A stretch of DNA of 64,000 bases from Acheta domesticus. Its lineage: Eukaryota; Arthropoda; Insecta; Orthoptera; Gryllidae. The stretch is taken from NCBI GenBank assembly GCA_031308135.1, contig JAHLJT010000631.1, positions 28,602,271 to 28,666,270 of the forward strand. Reading direction: 5' to 3'. Made by a program: the position numbers and the translations under genes. The stretch's first letter is position 1. Every line of letters starts with the position of its first letter. Below the pieces are notes generated by a model, which was not told the origin of the DNA, made no database searches, and saw nothing but the letters and a program-made list of their open reading frames with translations. Below are positions 33,526 through 44,430 of the stretch, piece after piece.

Positions 33526-34073
33526 CAGGGTGTCCGGGGAGGAGACGCCGAAAATTCGACAACAAGCTCTTAAGACAATTCTAAGCATATTTTGTCTAAT
33601 AAACTACGTGGGTGTACCGAATGGTTGAGCCGCAATAAGTGCTCAAAGTTGGTTTGAAAAATTGATTTTTAGGCAAATATTTCCATTATAGAAACTAGGA
33701 AAAACACTCCATAAAGATATAAATTATTTATTATTTACAAAAGTAATGAATATATTTGTTCAGAAAGAAAAAATTAAGCAAGAAATAAAAAAGTACCCAA
33801 TTTATACAAGTCGACTGTTTTTTATTTCTCGCTTAATTTTCTCTCTGAACAAATATATTAATTTCTTTTGTAAATAAACAATTTACATATTTGTGTAGTG
33901 TTTCTATGCTTTCATAATAGAAATTTTTGCCTAGAAATAATTTTTTAAAATCAACTTTTGAGTGCTCATTGCGGCTCCACCATTCAGAGTAGTTTATTAG
34001 ACAAAATACGCTTAGAACTGTCTTAAGAGCTTATTTTCGAAGTTTCGACGTTTCCTACCCGGACACCTCTATA
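33526..34073. mobile_element. Foldback MITE with cagggtgtccggg ends
   Basis: Near-complete inverted repeat of about 548 bp: left cagggtgtccggggagga, right tcctacccggacacctcta. Inner arms contain ttgtctaataaacta / tagtttattagaca and gagccgcaataagtgctcaa / gagtgctcattgcggctc. Flanking TA on both sides suggests a TA target duplication. A partial second copy lies at 60.44 kb. Confidence 0.85.
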
Positions 34074-35140
34074 TAATACAGTACAATATATAATTATATT
34101 CAAAGTAGTGTTTGAATTGGAGTGTCGTGACGTGTCGTAAAGTGCAGTGAAATAGAGGTGTAGAAAGCGAAGTGAAGTGTAAGTGTTGTGAAGTGTAGTG
34201 TAGTGGAGTGTAATTAAATGGTCGTGCATTTATTAGTTATAATATCTGTGCAGGACAGCCAGAAAATCTATAGTTAATGCTATTATTGTTATTATGGCAT
34301 TTATTGTTGTCATTGTTATCATATTATTATTATTACTATTATTATCTGAAATTACATAAAATTACATTGTATTAATATTCCTAATTGCAATACGTAAATT
34401 ATTGTGTTCTGACCACCAGTTTGTAAACCTACCCGCAGGAATAATAAATATCTATCTACCCGTTGGGCGACTTCCAGGGGTATTGGCAACTGGTGGGTTT
34501 GCAACTAGTTTAAAACGAATTATTTGTTCCTCTTTCTTTCCATTCCAAATGAGTTTCATATTCGAAAAGAATGTGAAAACCGAATTTGTTTCAATTGCTA
34601 CTATTTCTTAAACTTTGTTTCAATATGATTCTTTTCAATTTGTTTGCCTAGCGCAGCATTTTCCAATATCTGAATTTATATTTGGGGGTGGTTCACCCCC
34701 TCACAGTAATGGTAAATAATAAATAAAGGATACATTGAAGTCGATTTGCAAGGTGTCTTGGTCACAAATTTGTCTAAATTTTTTCTCTCGAAAATATAGC
34801 ATATATCCATACGAAACAGTAAAATCACTTCCTGCCCCTGCTTTTGGAGGGTATTTTACTTCTTTAAAACATTTGTCTGCCGAAAACGCTATTATTGCCT
34901 CTTACAAATATTCAAACATCAACGAAATCGAACAGGGATCTGGCAGTTTCCTAGTGAGACTTTCTTGTGTGGGTGTCTAATAAAGTATTGGAGTGATCAT
35001 TAGCTGCCGAAGTAACAGCTCATGAAGAGTGAAATAGATTCACCGCAATGCAGAGTGAAACGCTAGTGGGTCAACATATCTTCATATATTTTCATAGCCC
35101 AGATATTATAAATAACAAAACTATAACTCACTTTCTACCC
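34074..35140. other. Intron sequence, nothing recognised
   Basis: Includes an impure ATT-rich stretch (34270-34345) and AT-rich sequence without coding similarity. Confidence 0.5.
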
Positions 35141-35149
35141 AATGTCGTC

Positions 35150-35865
35150 CCACCCCACCCTCGCATTCACTGCCGCCACTACCTGCTTCCTCACAATCAC
35201 CCTCCCATCCATCACCCTATTCTCCACAATCACCACTGATGCCGCAGCAGCCACTTCCGTCCCTCCTACCCCAACCACCATACCCACCGCCACCACACCC
35301 ATCTCTACCTCCACCAAGTCCATCACTGCTACCACCCCTCACCACTCCCACCACCACCACCATCCTAATCATCATGCCCACCTCCACTACTCCCACCACC
35401 ATCACCGCCACCGCCACCACCATAACCACCCACACTCATCTCTACCTCCAACACCACCATCATCGCTGCCGCCCCTCACCACTCTCACCACCGCCACCCT
35501 AACCACCATGCTCACCTCCATCACTACAGCCGCCACCGACACCACCCCAACCACCACACCCAACTCTACCTCCACCACCACCATCACTGTTGCCACCCCT
35601 CACCACTCCCAAGACCGCCACCTTAACCATCATGCCCACCTCCACCACCACCGCCGTCACCGCCACCACCCCAACAACCACACCCACCTCTACCTCCACC
35701 ACCATCATCATCGCTGCCACCCGTCCCACCACCGCTATCGCTCCCACCACCGCCACCCGAACCACCATACCCACCTCAACCAACACCTCCCCCTCCACCA
35801 CCACCACCACCACCACCACCACTACTACCACCACCACCACCACCACCACCACCACCACGAACAAC
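35150..35865. repeat. CCA/CAC-rich low-complexity array
   Basis: About 700 bases dominated by CCACCA, CACCAT and CCACCC, ending in a pure (CCA)n run (about 35796-35857). Long Thr/Pro/His and Val/Gly frames are translations of the repeat. On the transcribed strand it reads GGTGGT, beginning about 120 bases after the exon 1 donor. Confidence 0.92.
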
Positions 35866-35983
35866 AACAATTTTTCGAACGAAACGTTTGCTCCGTAATT
35901 ATTTCCCCAAGCCCGTACACTAATTTTGAATCCTCCCTGTACTATTCTCCCGCAAACTTCAAAAGCTAGCTGCCTTCACTCAC

Positions 35984-36270
35984 GTCTCGTTGCGCGTGCA
36001 CACGTTGGGGCCGTTGAGCGGCGGGGGCGTGGGCGGGGCGGGGGGCGGGGCAGACGAAGCCGCCTCCACCTCCGCCGCCTCCGCCTCGGCCGCCGCGTGG
36101 TCCTCCACCGCCTCCGCCACCGACGCCGTCGTCGCCGCCGCCAGCAGCAGCAGCAGACACAGCAGCGCCGACGGCGCCCGAGCCAACGCCGTCCCCGCTG
36201 CCGTCACCGCCGTCGTCACCGTCGCCGCCGTTGCCGTCGCCGTCGCCGCCGCGCCGCCCGCGCGCCGCAT
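35984..36270 (-). CDS. NimA/Draper-like gene, coding exon 1: signal peptide and start of EMI
   Basis: ATG at 36270 in a good context (CACCATGCGG) opens residues 1-95 plus two bases. A long Ala/Thr-rich n-region precedes a hydrophobic core, SALLCLLLLLAAATTASVA (about residues 34-52), read as a signal peptide. After an Ala/Glu- and Pro-rich spacer comes LNGPNVCTRNE, the conserved opening of Draper/Nimrod EMI domains with its first cysteine (C91). The donor is GAGAC|gtgagt (phase 2), joining exon 2 to make Thr96. The frame is open upstream of this ATG but has no earlier ATG, and a plausible acceptor (ccacag) ends at 36315, so the exon probably begins with 44 bases of 5' UTR after an upstream intron. 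The long n-region before the core is unusual. A G-rich-transcript repeat begins about 100 bases beyond the donor. Confidence 0.85.
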
Positions 36271-36314
36271 GGTGGGTGAGAGGCCGCTAGATGGCGCCGC
36301 CGCGCGCCTGCGTC
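36271..36314 (-). other. Probable 5' UTR part of coding exon 1
   Basis: The minus strand reads gtttgtccacag then GACGCAGG ahead of the ATG, which looks like a 3' splice site 44 bases upstream of the start codon. If used, the transcription start and a non-coding first exon lie further upstream, beyond 36.3 kb, perhaps in one of the GC-rich islands at 46.9-58 kb. No promoter motif could be assigned. Confidence 0.45.
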
Positions 36315-36374
36315 CTGTGGACAAACGGAGATAATGACTACATCACATTCTCTCCATGGAAGGAACACGTGAAA

Positions 36375-36948
36375 AAGAAAAAGAACGAATTAAATCTTAA
36401 ATCTAGATAATGGTACTGGCTTTTGGGACGTTATTCTCAACTGTCCATACACATCAAAATCTTAATCTATAACCAAATCTTGAAACGGATTTGGTTCTAT
36501 GGTGTTCAACTCTGGGGATGCACCAAAGAAAGCAATATAAAATCAATACAGACCTTCCAGAACAAAGTGCTGCGAATCATTGCAAATTCCACGTGGTACA
36601 TTAGAAGTAGGGATGTACGTCGTGACTTGGAGTTCCTTATGTGTCAAGTGAAATTAAAAGATTCGCTGCCAAACATGAAATGAGACTGCATGAACGTGTT
36701 AACTTGGAAGCCATTCAACTTTCGGAAAACCACAACCAGCGGAGGAGACTAAAGAGGACCAAGCCCTTTGAATTAGTTTAATATTCATAATACATTTATT
36801 TTGATATTGTAAATTAAATTCATTCTACATTTTTGAGTGAACATGTAAATAATATTTAACATAGATTTAAGAATAGATGTAAATTGATGGTTTGTCATTT
36901 GTGACCAGTTTCAATCGTTGACGCTCTGGCGTATTAAATAAAAAAATA
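36375..36948 (+). pseudogene. Jockey-like LINE, 3' end of RT ORF
   Basis: ELNLKSR, stop, WYWLLGRYSQLSIHIKILIY ... YGVQLWGCTKESNIKSIQTF ... NKVLRIIANSTWYIRSRD, then after a frameshift near 36680 HEMRLHERVNLEAIQL ... RRRLKRTKPFELV. This is the typical C-terminus of Jockey-clade ORF2. A 3' UTR and the tail aaataaaaaaa (36938-36948) follow. The 5' end is missing; a stop and a frameshift make it non-functional. Confidence 0.8.
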
Positions 36949-37069
36949 TTCTCTTCATGTAAGGCCAACTTAAAATATAAGAATACCCACTCGTCATCGT
37001 TGAGGATGAGAAAATCTAAAGCATCTTCCATGATGTACACATAAGCTTCCACGGCTCGAGTCCCCTGTC
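36949..37069. repeat. Repeat segment shared with 28.3 kb
   Basis: ctcttcatgtaaggccaact and aatacccactcgtcatcgtt match 28332-28385, and ttccacggctcgagtc leads into the hammerhead-like repeat family. Confidence 0.5.
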
Positions 37070-37160
37070 ATCTTGGCTGTTCGGGAGACGCCGCGTCGGC
37101 TGGGAGGCCGACGTTTCGCCTGTCATGTCGCAGGCTTCCTCAGGGCAGTGAGGCCGTTCG
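37070..37160 (-). mobile_element. Penelope-like repeat end with hammerhead-like core
   Basis: Minus strand: CTGAGGA, stem II GCCTG / CAGGC, GAAAC GTC (37110-37143), then ggcctcccagccgacgcggc and gaacagccaag. This copy has the best stem II of the family (5 bp). Confidence 0.5.
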
Positions 37161-37459
37161 GGCATGAGGCTCCTCAGTTGATTGACCGAACAACATTGTT
37201 TCAGCAAAGTGTGAAGTGGGTAACTTATTGTTACCTCTTTAATAGTGATGTCATGCGTTACACCTTCAACCAAGGTTATTAAGACGAAATTTTGCTAGAG
37301 AACAATGACGGGATTAGAAAGGAAATACAATGCGAGGGACAGGTAATTGCAAGAAATGTTCTTACATGTTCTAATGTCGGAGAGATATTGAAGGAAAATG
37401 TGAAATGGGAGTCTGTTTCTTAGGCGAGAGAGTGGGGGTTGATCGGTTCGTATTTCGTA

Positions 37460-37800
37460 AGTGACTGTTCCTTGTACAATATCAACTTTGAAGAAAATCG
37501 GCTGAACGGTTTAGGCGCTAGCGCTGATCACAGACAGACGGACAGAAGGGCGGATGGACGGACGGGCGTTTTGCTGTCAATCGATTTTTCGGTATCAAGG
37601 ACACACAAACAGGCTTTTTCCTTACTTATTAACGTGTCAGTGAACGTGTCCGCCCCTTATATTTACCAACAGAATTTATCCACTTTTTTGTTACCAGGAC
37701 CCGGTAATAGGTTTTTTTCTGACGAAAATTCGGCATTTTCCGGCGCGTGATTACATAACTTTGTCTTCATACGAAGTACCTTGGTAAGGACGAGAATGAA
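37460..37800 (+). repeat. Unclassified interspersed family X, copy 1
   Basis: Contains ggtttaggcgctagc, cagacagacggacagaaggg, gctgtcaatcgatttttcgg, tatcaaggacacac, accaggacccggtaatagg and attcggcattttccgg. These occur in the same order at 44.1-44.35 kb and inverted at 61.75-62.05 kb. Confidence 0.7.
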
Positions 37801-38039
37801 ATATGGTGAGCAGGTGGGATCTATGCTTAAACACTCGTGGAGAATATTTTGAGAGGTACAACTTTTCTGTGAGGCAAAAATCTCGTTTTTGTTTGACTGA
37901 CGCTCGAAAATAAATTTCACAGAAGAGTTCTTTCCGGCCGTCGTGACACTTTGCAACATCAGAAGCTCGCGGAGTCGCTCGTGGCATCTTGGAGTGGCTT
38001 CATCGAGTGGACAAGTCACTAGGTCAGAGGTGTCCAAAT

Positions 38040-38830
38040 GGCGGCCCGCGATGTCGTTTATTTATTTATTTTTTTAAATTATGCTTTATTTAAAAGGTCG
38101 CATGAACTACTAGGTCATTAGCGACCACATTCAAAATACAGTATATACAATGTACATGAGAGCATACAACAAAATTTAAGGTTAAAGCGCAAATACATAA
38201 TTTGTCAATGTAAGTGTAAATTTACATGACGGCAATTTACAATCACATTCAACAGCAACACAATATAAACAGAAAAAAAATCAAAATACATGTGCATCAT
38301 CAAAATACATGTTGGGCATTACTAATACATTATTTGATATAACATTGTGACAATATTGGTGTTTAACAGATTTTTGGTTTCTTACAGTTTATTGATAAGG
38401 TTAATTTCCTTTAAAAATTTAAAGACATTTTGAATGTGGTATTTGTTGTTAAGGATTTCAGGGAGAGTGAGAGGTATTGCATATTTTTTGCGGATATCTG
38501 TGTAATTGGAACAGAACAATAATATGTGTGGTATAGAAAGGGCAGATTGACATTGCTCACAATTTTTTTGCATTTCTTTTGTTAGTAGATGCTGATGGGT
38601 AAGTTTGGAATGGCCAATTCTTAAACGGGTGAGCACAGTTTGATATTTTCTCTCGTGAAGGTAAGGGAGTTGGTCATCGAAGATACTTTTCCTGATCTGA
38701 TGTAGTGAGTTTGGTGATCTTGTCCATTCAGTATTCCAAAGATCCTTGTTTCTTTGATGAAGTTCTTTTTTTATGTCATTGTGGGAAACTGGATGCTCTT
38801 CCAAAGGTGATGTCATTTATTGTGGCCCGC
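38040..38830 (-). mobile_element. 5'-truncated LINE with target-site duplication
   Basis: Minus-strand insertion: coding part (38816 to 38382), a 3' UTR with gtggtcgctaatgacc, and a tail aataaataaataaa (38052-38075). Both flanks carry ggcccgcga (about 38042-38050 and 38824-38832), a likely target duplication. Confidence 0.8.
38382..38816 (-). pseudogene. LINE ORF2 C-terminus (CCHC-type tail)
   Basis: About 144 codons open to a stop at 38382. YQTVLTRLRIGHSKLTHQHL, LTKEMQKNCEQCQSALSIPH and ILLFCSNYTDIRKKY match the end of Jockey/I-type ORF2 proteins, with a C-x2-C...H-x4-C motif. It is 5'-truncated at insertion; RT and nuclease are absent. Confidence 0.82.
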
Positions 38831-39039
38831 GAAATGTTATTAGTCAAAATGAAAGTCCCTTTCATTCATATCTGAGGAAAGCATTGTACTCTCTGCTGGG
38901 GTCAACATCTCTTTTAATGTAAAATAGGTTAAGTTGAGATTAAAGGAATTTTCGTAGTAAATTCAGAAATTCAAAATCATCACAATGTATTTCACAGCAT
39001 TATTATGCGTGATATCTGGCATCATGGAACGGCACTGTT

Positions 39040-39150
39040 TCACTCCTCTCCCGTTTGAGAAGTAAGCACAGCCGGGTAAAGTGCCAAGATCAGCAGTGCG
39101 GGAAGTTAAGCGTAGATCGCCCGAGTAATGAAAATATTGCCCGTGACCAT
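39040..39150 (+). other. Weak 5S rRNA-like segment
   Basis: gatcagca ... gaagttaagcgtagatcgcccgag ... taatgaaaatattgcccgtgacc can be aligned with the internal control region and following stretch of arthropod 5S RNA (gaagttaagc, cgtcgggc, ggtgacc order). It is diverged and incomplete; it may be chance or a 5S-derived repeat. Confidence 0.25.
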
Positions 39151-42100
39151 ATTAAAGGTTTTAGTTCTGACCCTTGAGGCCATGCAAGTTGGACGCAACT
39201 GCACTAAGTGATGCAATTTGTCGAGTTGCGTGCATAGATAGAAAAGAAGCCCTTTTCTTTCTACAGTGGCGATCCGTGGTACAATTTGTAGACGGATGCA
39301 GTTATGACTCATAAAATGGACGTAATGAATTAGAATTCCAAACCAGCCAACTCACATTGAATCTCAGAATTAATATTACATTAGGAAATTTGCACTTTTA
39401 CAATATATAAATTAAATTTAAAAAGTGTAATAATCAAGTTTCGAAATATAAAAATGCACTTACAATTTTTTTTAAAATGTTATTTCGAACACACATTTTA
39501 TCTTCCGATTCGATAATGACTTTACATAGCGAATATGTATTAAATTAAGTTAATTTCATTAAACGAATAATTCTAGGACTTATCTAGATCTATGCTTACC
39601 CGCTCATTGAATAACATTCTGAATTTAAGAAGCGAATTTTTAACAAATTTACCCTAACCCAAAATAATAGAATAAGAAAAAAATTTATTTTACGAGCGGG
39701 GCGAAGATTGTTGAGTAAATTGAGGTAGCATCAGGAAAGATTATGCTCTCTTGGAAACATTACCCTCTGCAAGAGACGTAAAATATTGAATGACGTAATG
39801 AATATTGAATATTACATAAATTATGAAATGAATTTGAAGGGAATCTAATTAAAACATACATTCAAACCTCCAATATTTTAAATGTGTGTCTCAGAAATGT
39901 TCAATTTCACTCTTTATAGATGGATCATTTTTCAAGCTCTTCAGATCCACATACATATTTTGTGCACATTGCTAAAACTATCAGTTATCACAACATGAAA
40001 CATGTAAAGTAATTTTTAGGATTCACTTTAATGAGAAATTACCTGAGTAAGATCTATTATCTTTTAAAAATGTCGTATATCCCTCATTACACCATTTTAT
40101 AGCTCATTTCCTAACATCAACAATCCTATTCCACGGATGTTTTGATAACTTTGTGATCTGTACACGTGGCCCTAACAACTTGATTTTAATTGTTTTAATT
40201 ACTGCAATTTATAACTCATATACCAAATGCCCTAGAAAATATTTTGAAAAACGCAAGTGCAATTATCTCAGTTCTCTGTGCAGATTCGTCATGAATCAGA
40301 GACAGCAGGAAATTATATCACCAAGAACTTCCTGTGTCTGTCTGTGGAAAACCAAGGACGCACGACAATATCTTCACCATTCCTCCATTGAAAAGAGCCA
40401 AATTTCAAGTTGTGAACTTCGCCAAGAAACAATACGATTTCTGAGCATGTATCTATGAATAACTATGAAAATTGATTTGAAATTGGCTGAACAAAGTATA
40501 CACGATTCATATGTGAATTTTGTTTAATTCACTTAATCATTTTTCGTAGTACATTATTTTTCTATGGTAAACAGGGGATGATAAAGAGCTATTCATAAAA
40601 CCGGAAGGAAATTTAACCACCCAAATTCTCATCAGAAAACAATATTAGTATAGCAACATTAATAAAACTTATTTTAATTTGACTGTCAGGAAGCAAATTA
40701 CTCGCAAATTAGAATTACATTCGTAACTCATGCTCTGTACTGAATTAACATGTTAACCTCGTCACCAAAAACTCTTCCCTAAAAAAAGCAGATCATGACA
40801 TTTAGCAAAAGAACAAACGAACTTCCTACTCTTGGGCAGATAGTATTATAATAATGATATTGGGCATATGTATTTAAATTAATCATATCACCAAAGGTGT
40901 GATATTTGTGAATAACTGAATTGGAAAAGTAATTTGTTTATCATAAAACAATATTAAAATGCGTATGAACTTTTTATACTTTCATTTCATACGCTCTCAT
41001 GGCCGCGTCGGCAAAGAGTTGCTAAGAAAATGTATTCCCTTAAATATTTGAATCATTGCAAGCATCACAAACCAGAATTTAGAGCAACGCATTGCTTATC
41101 GCTTGAGTTTTAATTTGTGTCAACCTGGCCATAACCATCATTTTTAGTACATTCCTTACTGAAGTTTATTTTTATTGTTCAAAATTCTTTATTGAAAAAG
41201 TTTTCTTAATATTAATTAAGATCATCACTTCAAAAAATTCTCACAACACTGAATTTATATCTTTTCAGTCTTCCTGCATGAAGTAGTAAATATTCCTAAT
41301 TGAATGTCGTATTAAGATATAAAGGGTACAGAGTTTATCAAACAACCAACCGAAACGGTTTTGTGGCGTAGAAGCGAAAGTACATAAAAAATGTCAACTA
41401 TCGGTAAAGGTCAATAGGGTCGACAGGGCCAGCGGATGTACGTTGTGCTCTGGATAGATAACAAGCTACTCCAACAGGGAAGCGGAAGCAATTCCTCATC
41501 CAAAATAGTATAACTTATACGTATTTACTGAAATTGAAACCAGGAAGAACTTTCCTAAGTAAAATATGGTTACAAATTTTGAATTAATTGATAAAAGTTC
41601 ATAATGAGTTTTTACTGCAATGTTTTTTAACCTTAATAAAACAGACTCAGATCCTAAAAACATTCAGATGATATTTACGACTTGAGCAGGTTTTATATAC
41701 CATTGACAACTTTTTATCAAAATGCTATTTGTTTATGATGTTGTATCAACAAACCTGGACAATAGATTTTTGAAAAAAACAAACAAAAAACAAATAGTAT
41801 CAAAATGTCAAAAAGAAATAACTTGTTATAAAAACACTGTTGTTTACTTACATAAAACATTTTTGTTTAGATAAAAACATTGCAATAAAATAAACAAGAT
41901 AATAGACATTAATATATTCATTAAAGTTGATAAAGATGCCAGAGAACATTTTTAAAAATTATTAAGATACTCTAACATGTATCACAATACGGAGCGCGTA
42001 ATAAGTAAGAAAAATCGCGTTTAGAATGAGTATAAAATCCAATCATAGGCCTGCGCAAACTGAAACAGGAGAGGCAAACTCGTTTCTGGGCCTCCTTTCA

Positions 42101-43699
42101 ATAAACCTTTTTATTTGCGTATGACATTGAGCAGTAAATAAATAAAACACTACAAGGAGAATGACATTATTACTTTATTAATTTAATAAACAAATCCAAA
42201 TGATTTTTTCTTGAATAATTTGCAGGGTTGTCAGTTGGCTTGGAGAGACACTTCTCCAAATGTATGAAAATAACCGGTATAGTCTAGTGAAAAAAGGAAG
42301 GAAATAAAATATTAGACATATTGGGGGAAATAAATGTTTTATTACGTACGGCTACGAGGCCCTTTTCAAAATTTCCAGAAAGCCACAGGACCATGATACT
42401 ACCTGCGAGCATTCTCCGATCTCCAAAGTCACCGTTCATGTTTCCAGTGAGAAAAGAATGCCATATTTACAAAACAAACCGTAAATTTATTAAAGAGACA
42501 TGAAGTGTGTATATTTACTGAAACAAACATTTCAGCGAATATTTAATTATGAACCATTTTGAATTATAATTACCAGAATTTCCAAACTTCTGTACATGAG
42601 AGCTTAAAATCACATTAATTATTTGCCTGTGCAGATCGGAATTATATATCACATTTTTCTAACACTTACATGTGACAAAGTATTGATTTATCACTATGCT
42701 TATTTGCACAGTGTGTTGTTCGAAACACGAGTGAAACATTCCACTGTGTATTTTTCGAGTTTCTTATTTCGGACTTTCTGAGTTCGGACTTTCTGAGTTT
42801 TCTTTATATCGGACTTGATAGAGTCCTTATTTCATATATTTACTTAAGGATATGATGCGCTTCTATTGCATGTGTGTCCATAATTATAATACAGTACATG
42901 GAGCGTCATATCTGGTATATTCTAAATTTCTGGTATATGATATGCGTAGAATTGATCCAGTACCTAAAATCTACTCTAACCACAGACATGTGCAGTCAAA
43001 AACAAGCGGGAAACCAACTACAAATCTGGCCCCCTTTTCCTCTGAAGTTTATTTTCACCCAACACATTAACGAGGTAATGAATAAAACGCTCGAGGAGCA
43101 TGAAACTTCAAGTTGAATAATACAATTAATAAATCCAATTGATTGTATGTTAAACCATTTACACGGTCGCCAGATGGCTGGGAATGGCGACTCGCCTGAC
43201 CCTTCTCTTGATAAGTCTCCCTTGTTCTACCAATGGGAAACAGATAATTGATAAATGTATTAATAATAATGAATTGATAATGGTTTGATAAATGCTTTCC
43301 ACACTGAAATATACAAACAAATTATAATTATAAGATCCACAATACTATAAAAATATGAGAAAAAGAGCAACTATGAAACTTATGATGCTACAACACATAC
43401 TTTTTCGGATTATTTATAACTCTTGAAATTTATGAAAATTCGAAGAGAGCGACGAAAACGAGACCTGCGCAAATCTCATAAGTCACCCTTGTTCTACCAG
43501 TGGAAAAAAAATTAGCGGTTTTTGAAAAATGTTTTTTGGTAAATTGCATTACCCTCAAGCAGAAATTACACAAAACATTCTCATTTTTCAAACAATGATA
43601 TTTTTACAGATTAATAATTTATAACGTTCTTCATTTAAGACAAAACTCTATATCTTCAATATTGGAATTTTGCAATGTTAACTATTTGCAACGTTTTCA
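39151..43699. other. AT-rich region, no gene seen
   Basis: No coding region is supported. Segments at about 42040-42260 and 43060-43230 share diverged blocks (aataaataaaac.ct, gagga..atga, aataaatccaa.tga), so they are two copies of an unidentified repeat. Confidence 0.45.
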
Positions 43700-44430
43700 T
43701 TGTTTCATTTTTTCGTGGTTTTCATTTTCATTGCAAATTTTCCAAAATACAGAGCTTACAGAAATAGGACTAGCACCAATTTTTTAACCATCCTGTGAGA
43801 AATACGAGGAGAAAATTTAAAGAAAAAATTTGAGGCCGTTTTTTGAGAAATTATTCTTAAAAAACGCCTACATTTAACGGACAATTTGACGAAATCTGAT
43901 CGTTCTTTCGAAAAATTATACCAGACCTATTTCAAGATCAATTTTTGAAAAACAGATTTTATTGAAGAAGAAAATCCCTGTCTTCACTATTGTGGTTCTA
44001 GGAATATGTTAACTGTTAAACTATCGCAATTTTCACAAAACAACAACAGGGATTTCAAAGAAAATGAGATCAATGTCATTCTTTAAGGGTCATTTACGTT
44101 AACCAATTAACCACAGACGTACAGACAGCGAGACAGACGATCAGTTAGACGTTTTACAGTCAATCAATTTTTCGATATCAATGACCAACAAAACATGGAT
44201 TATGACTACGCAACGTGTTAGAGTAAATAATTTACCATTACACACATAGGAAAACATTTTTCTATTTCGTTAACAAGGACCGACAATAAGAGGTTTTCTG
44301 TCGAAAAATCGCAGTCTTGCGGCGCGCGATTACAATACTTTCTCTTCTTTCAAAGTAAGGCGACAAGGTACCAAGTAAGATGCTCAGATATTTTTTCGCG
44401 AAGTAGTGCAATGCAACTCTAGCATTACGG
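43700..44430 (+). repeat. Unclassified interspersed family X, copy 2
   Basis: Same order of blocks as copy 1: cagacgtacagacagcgaga, cagtcaatcaatttttcgat, atcaatgacca, ttaacaaggaccgacaat and cttgcggcgcgcgattacaa. Upstream sequence (aaaatttaaagaaaaaattt, ggccgttttttgaga) matches, inverted, the internal units of copy 3. Confidence 0.65.

Larger units (their letters stand above)
14770..35983 (-). other. Intron between coding exons 1 and 2
   Basis: A 21.2-kb phase-2 intron. It contains SINE family A copies, (TTA)n-associated R4/Dong copies, a CpG-rich island, minisatellites and a foldback MITE. Confidence 0.7.
298..36270 (-). other. Nimrod A/Draper-like receptor gene, six coding exons, 3' end outside window
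   Basis: Six exons on the minus strand join with consistent phases (introns 1-5: phase 2, 0, 1, 1, 0; the sixth intron is phase 1 and leaves the window). The combined product has 674 complete codons: signal peptide, EMI (about residues 86-160), NIM repeat (165-195), laminin-type EGF (199-238), truncated EGF (242-271), Ala/Pro/Asp-rich stalk (272-599), one membrane helix (about 600-622) and the start of a cytoplasmic tail. EMI plus NIM plus few EGFs plus a single membrane pass is the layout known for Nimrod A; Draper/MEGF10 have many more EGFs. Family members are plasma-membrane receptors on haemocytes and glia that bind apoptotic cells or microbes; this role is inferred. Introns of 21.2 and 8.1 kb are filled with mobile elements. 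NPxY or ITAM-like tail motifs would lie beyond base 1. The Nimrod A versus Draper assignment is less certain than the family. Confidence 0.82.

Noticed and set aside
35142..35969. 275-codon Thr/Pro/His frame
   Set aside because: Translation of the CCA/CAC repeat; all frames are open because of composition.
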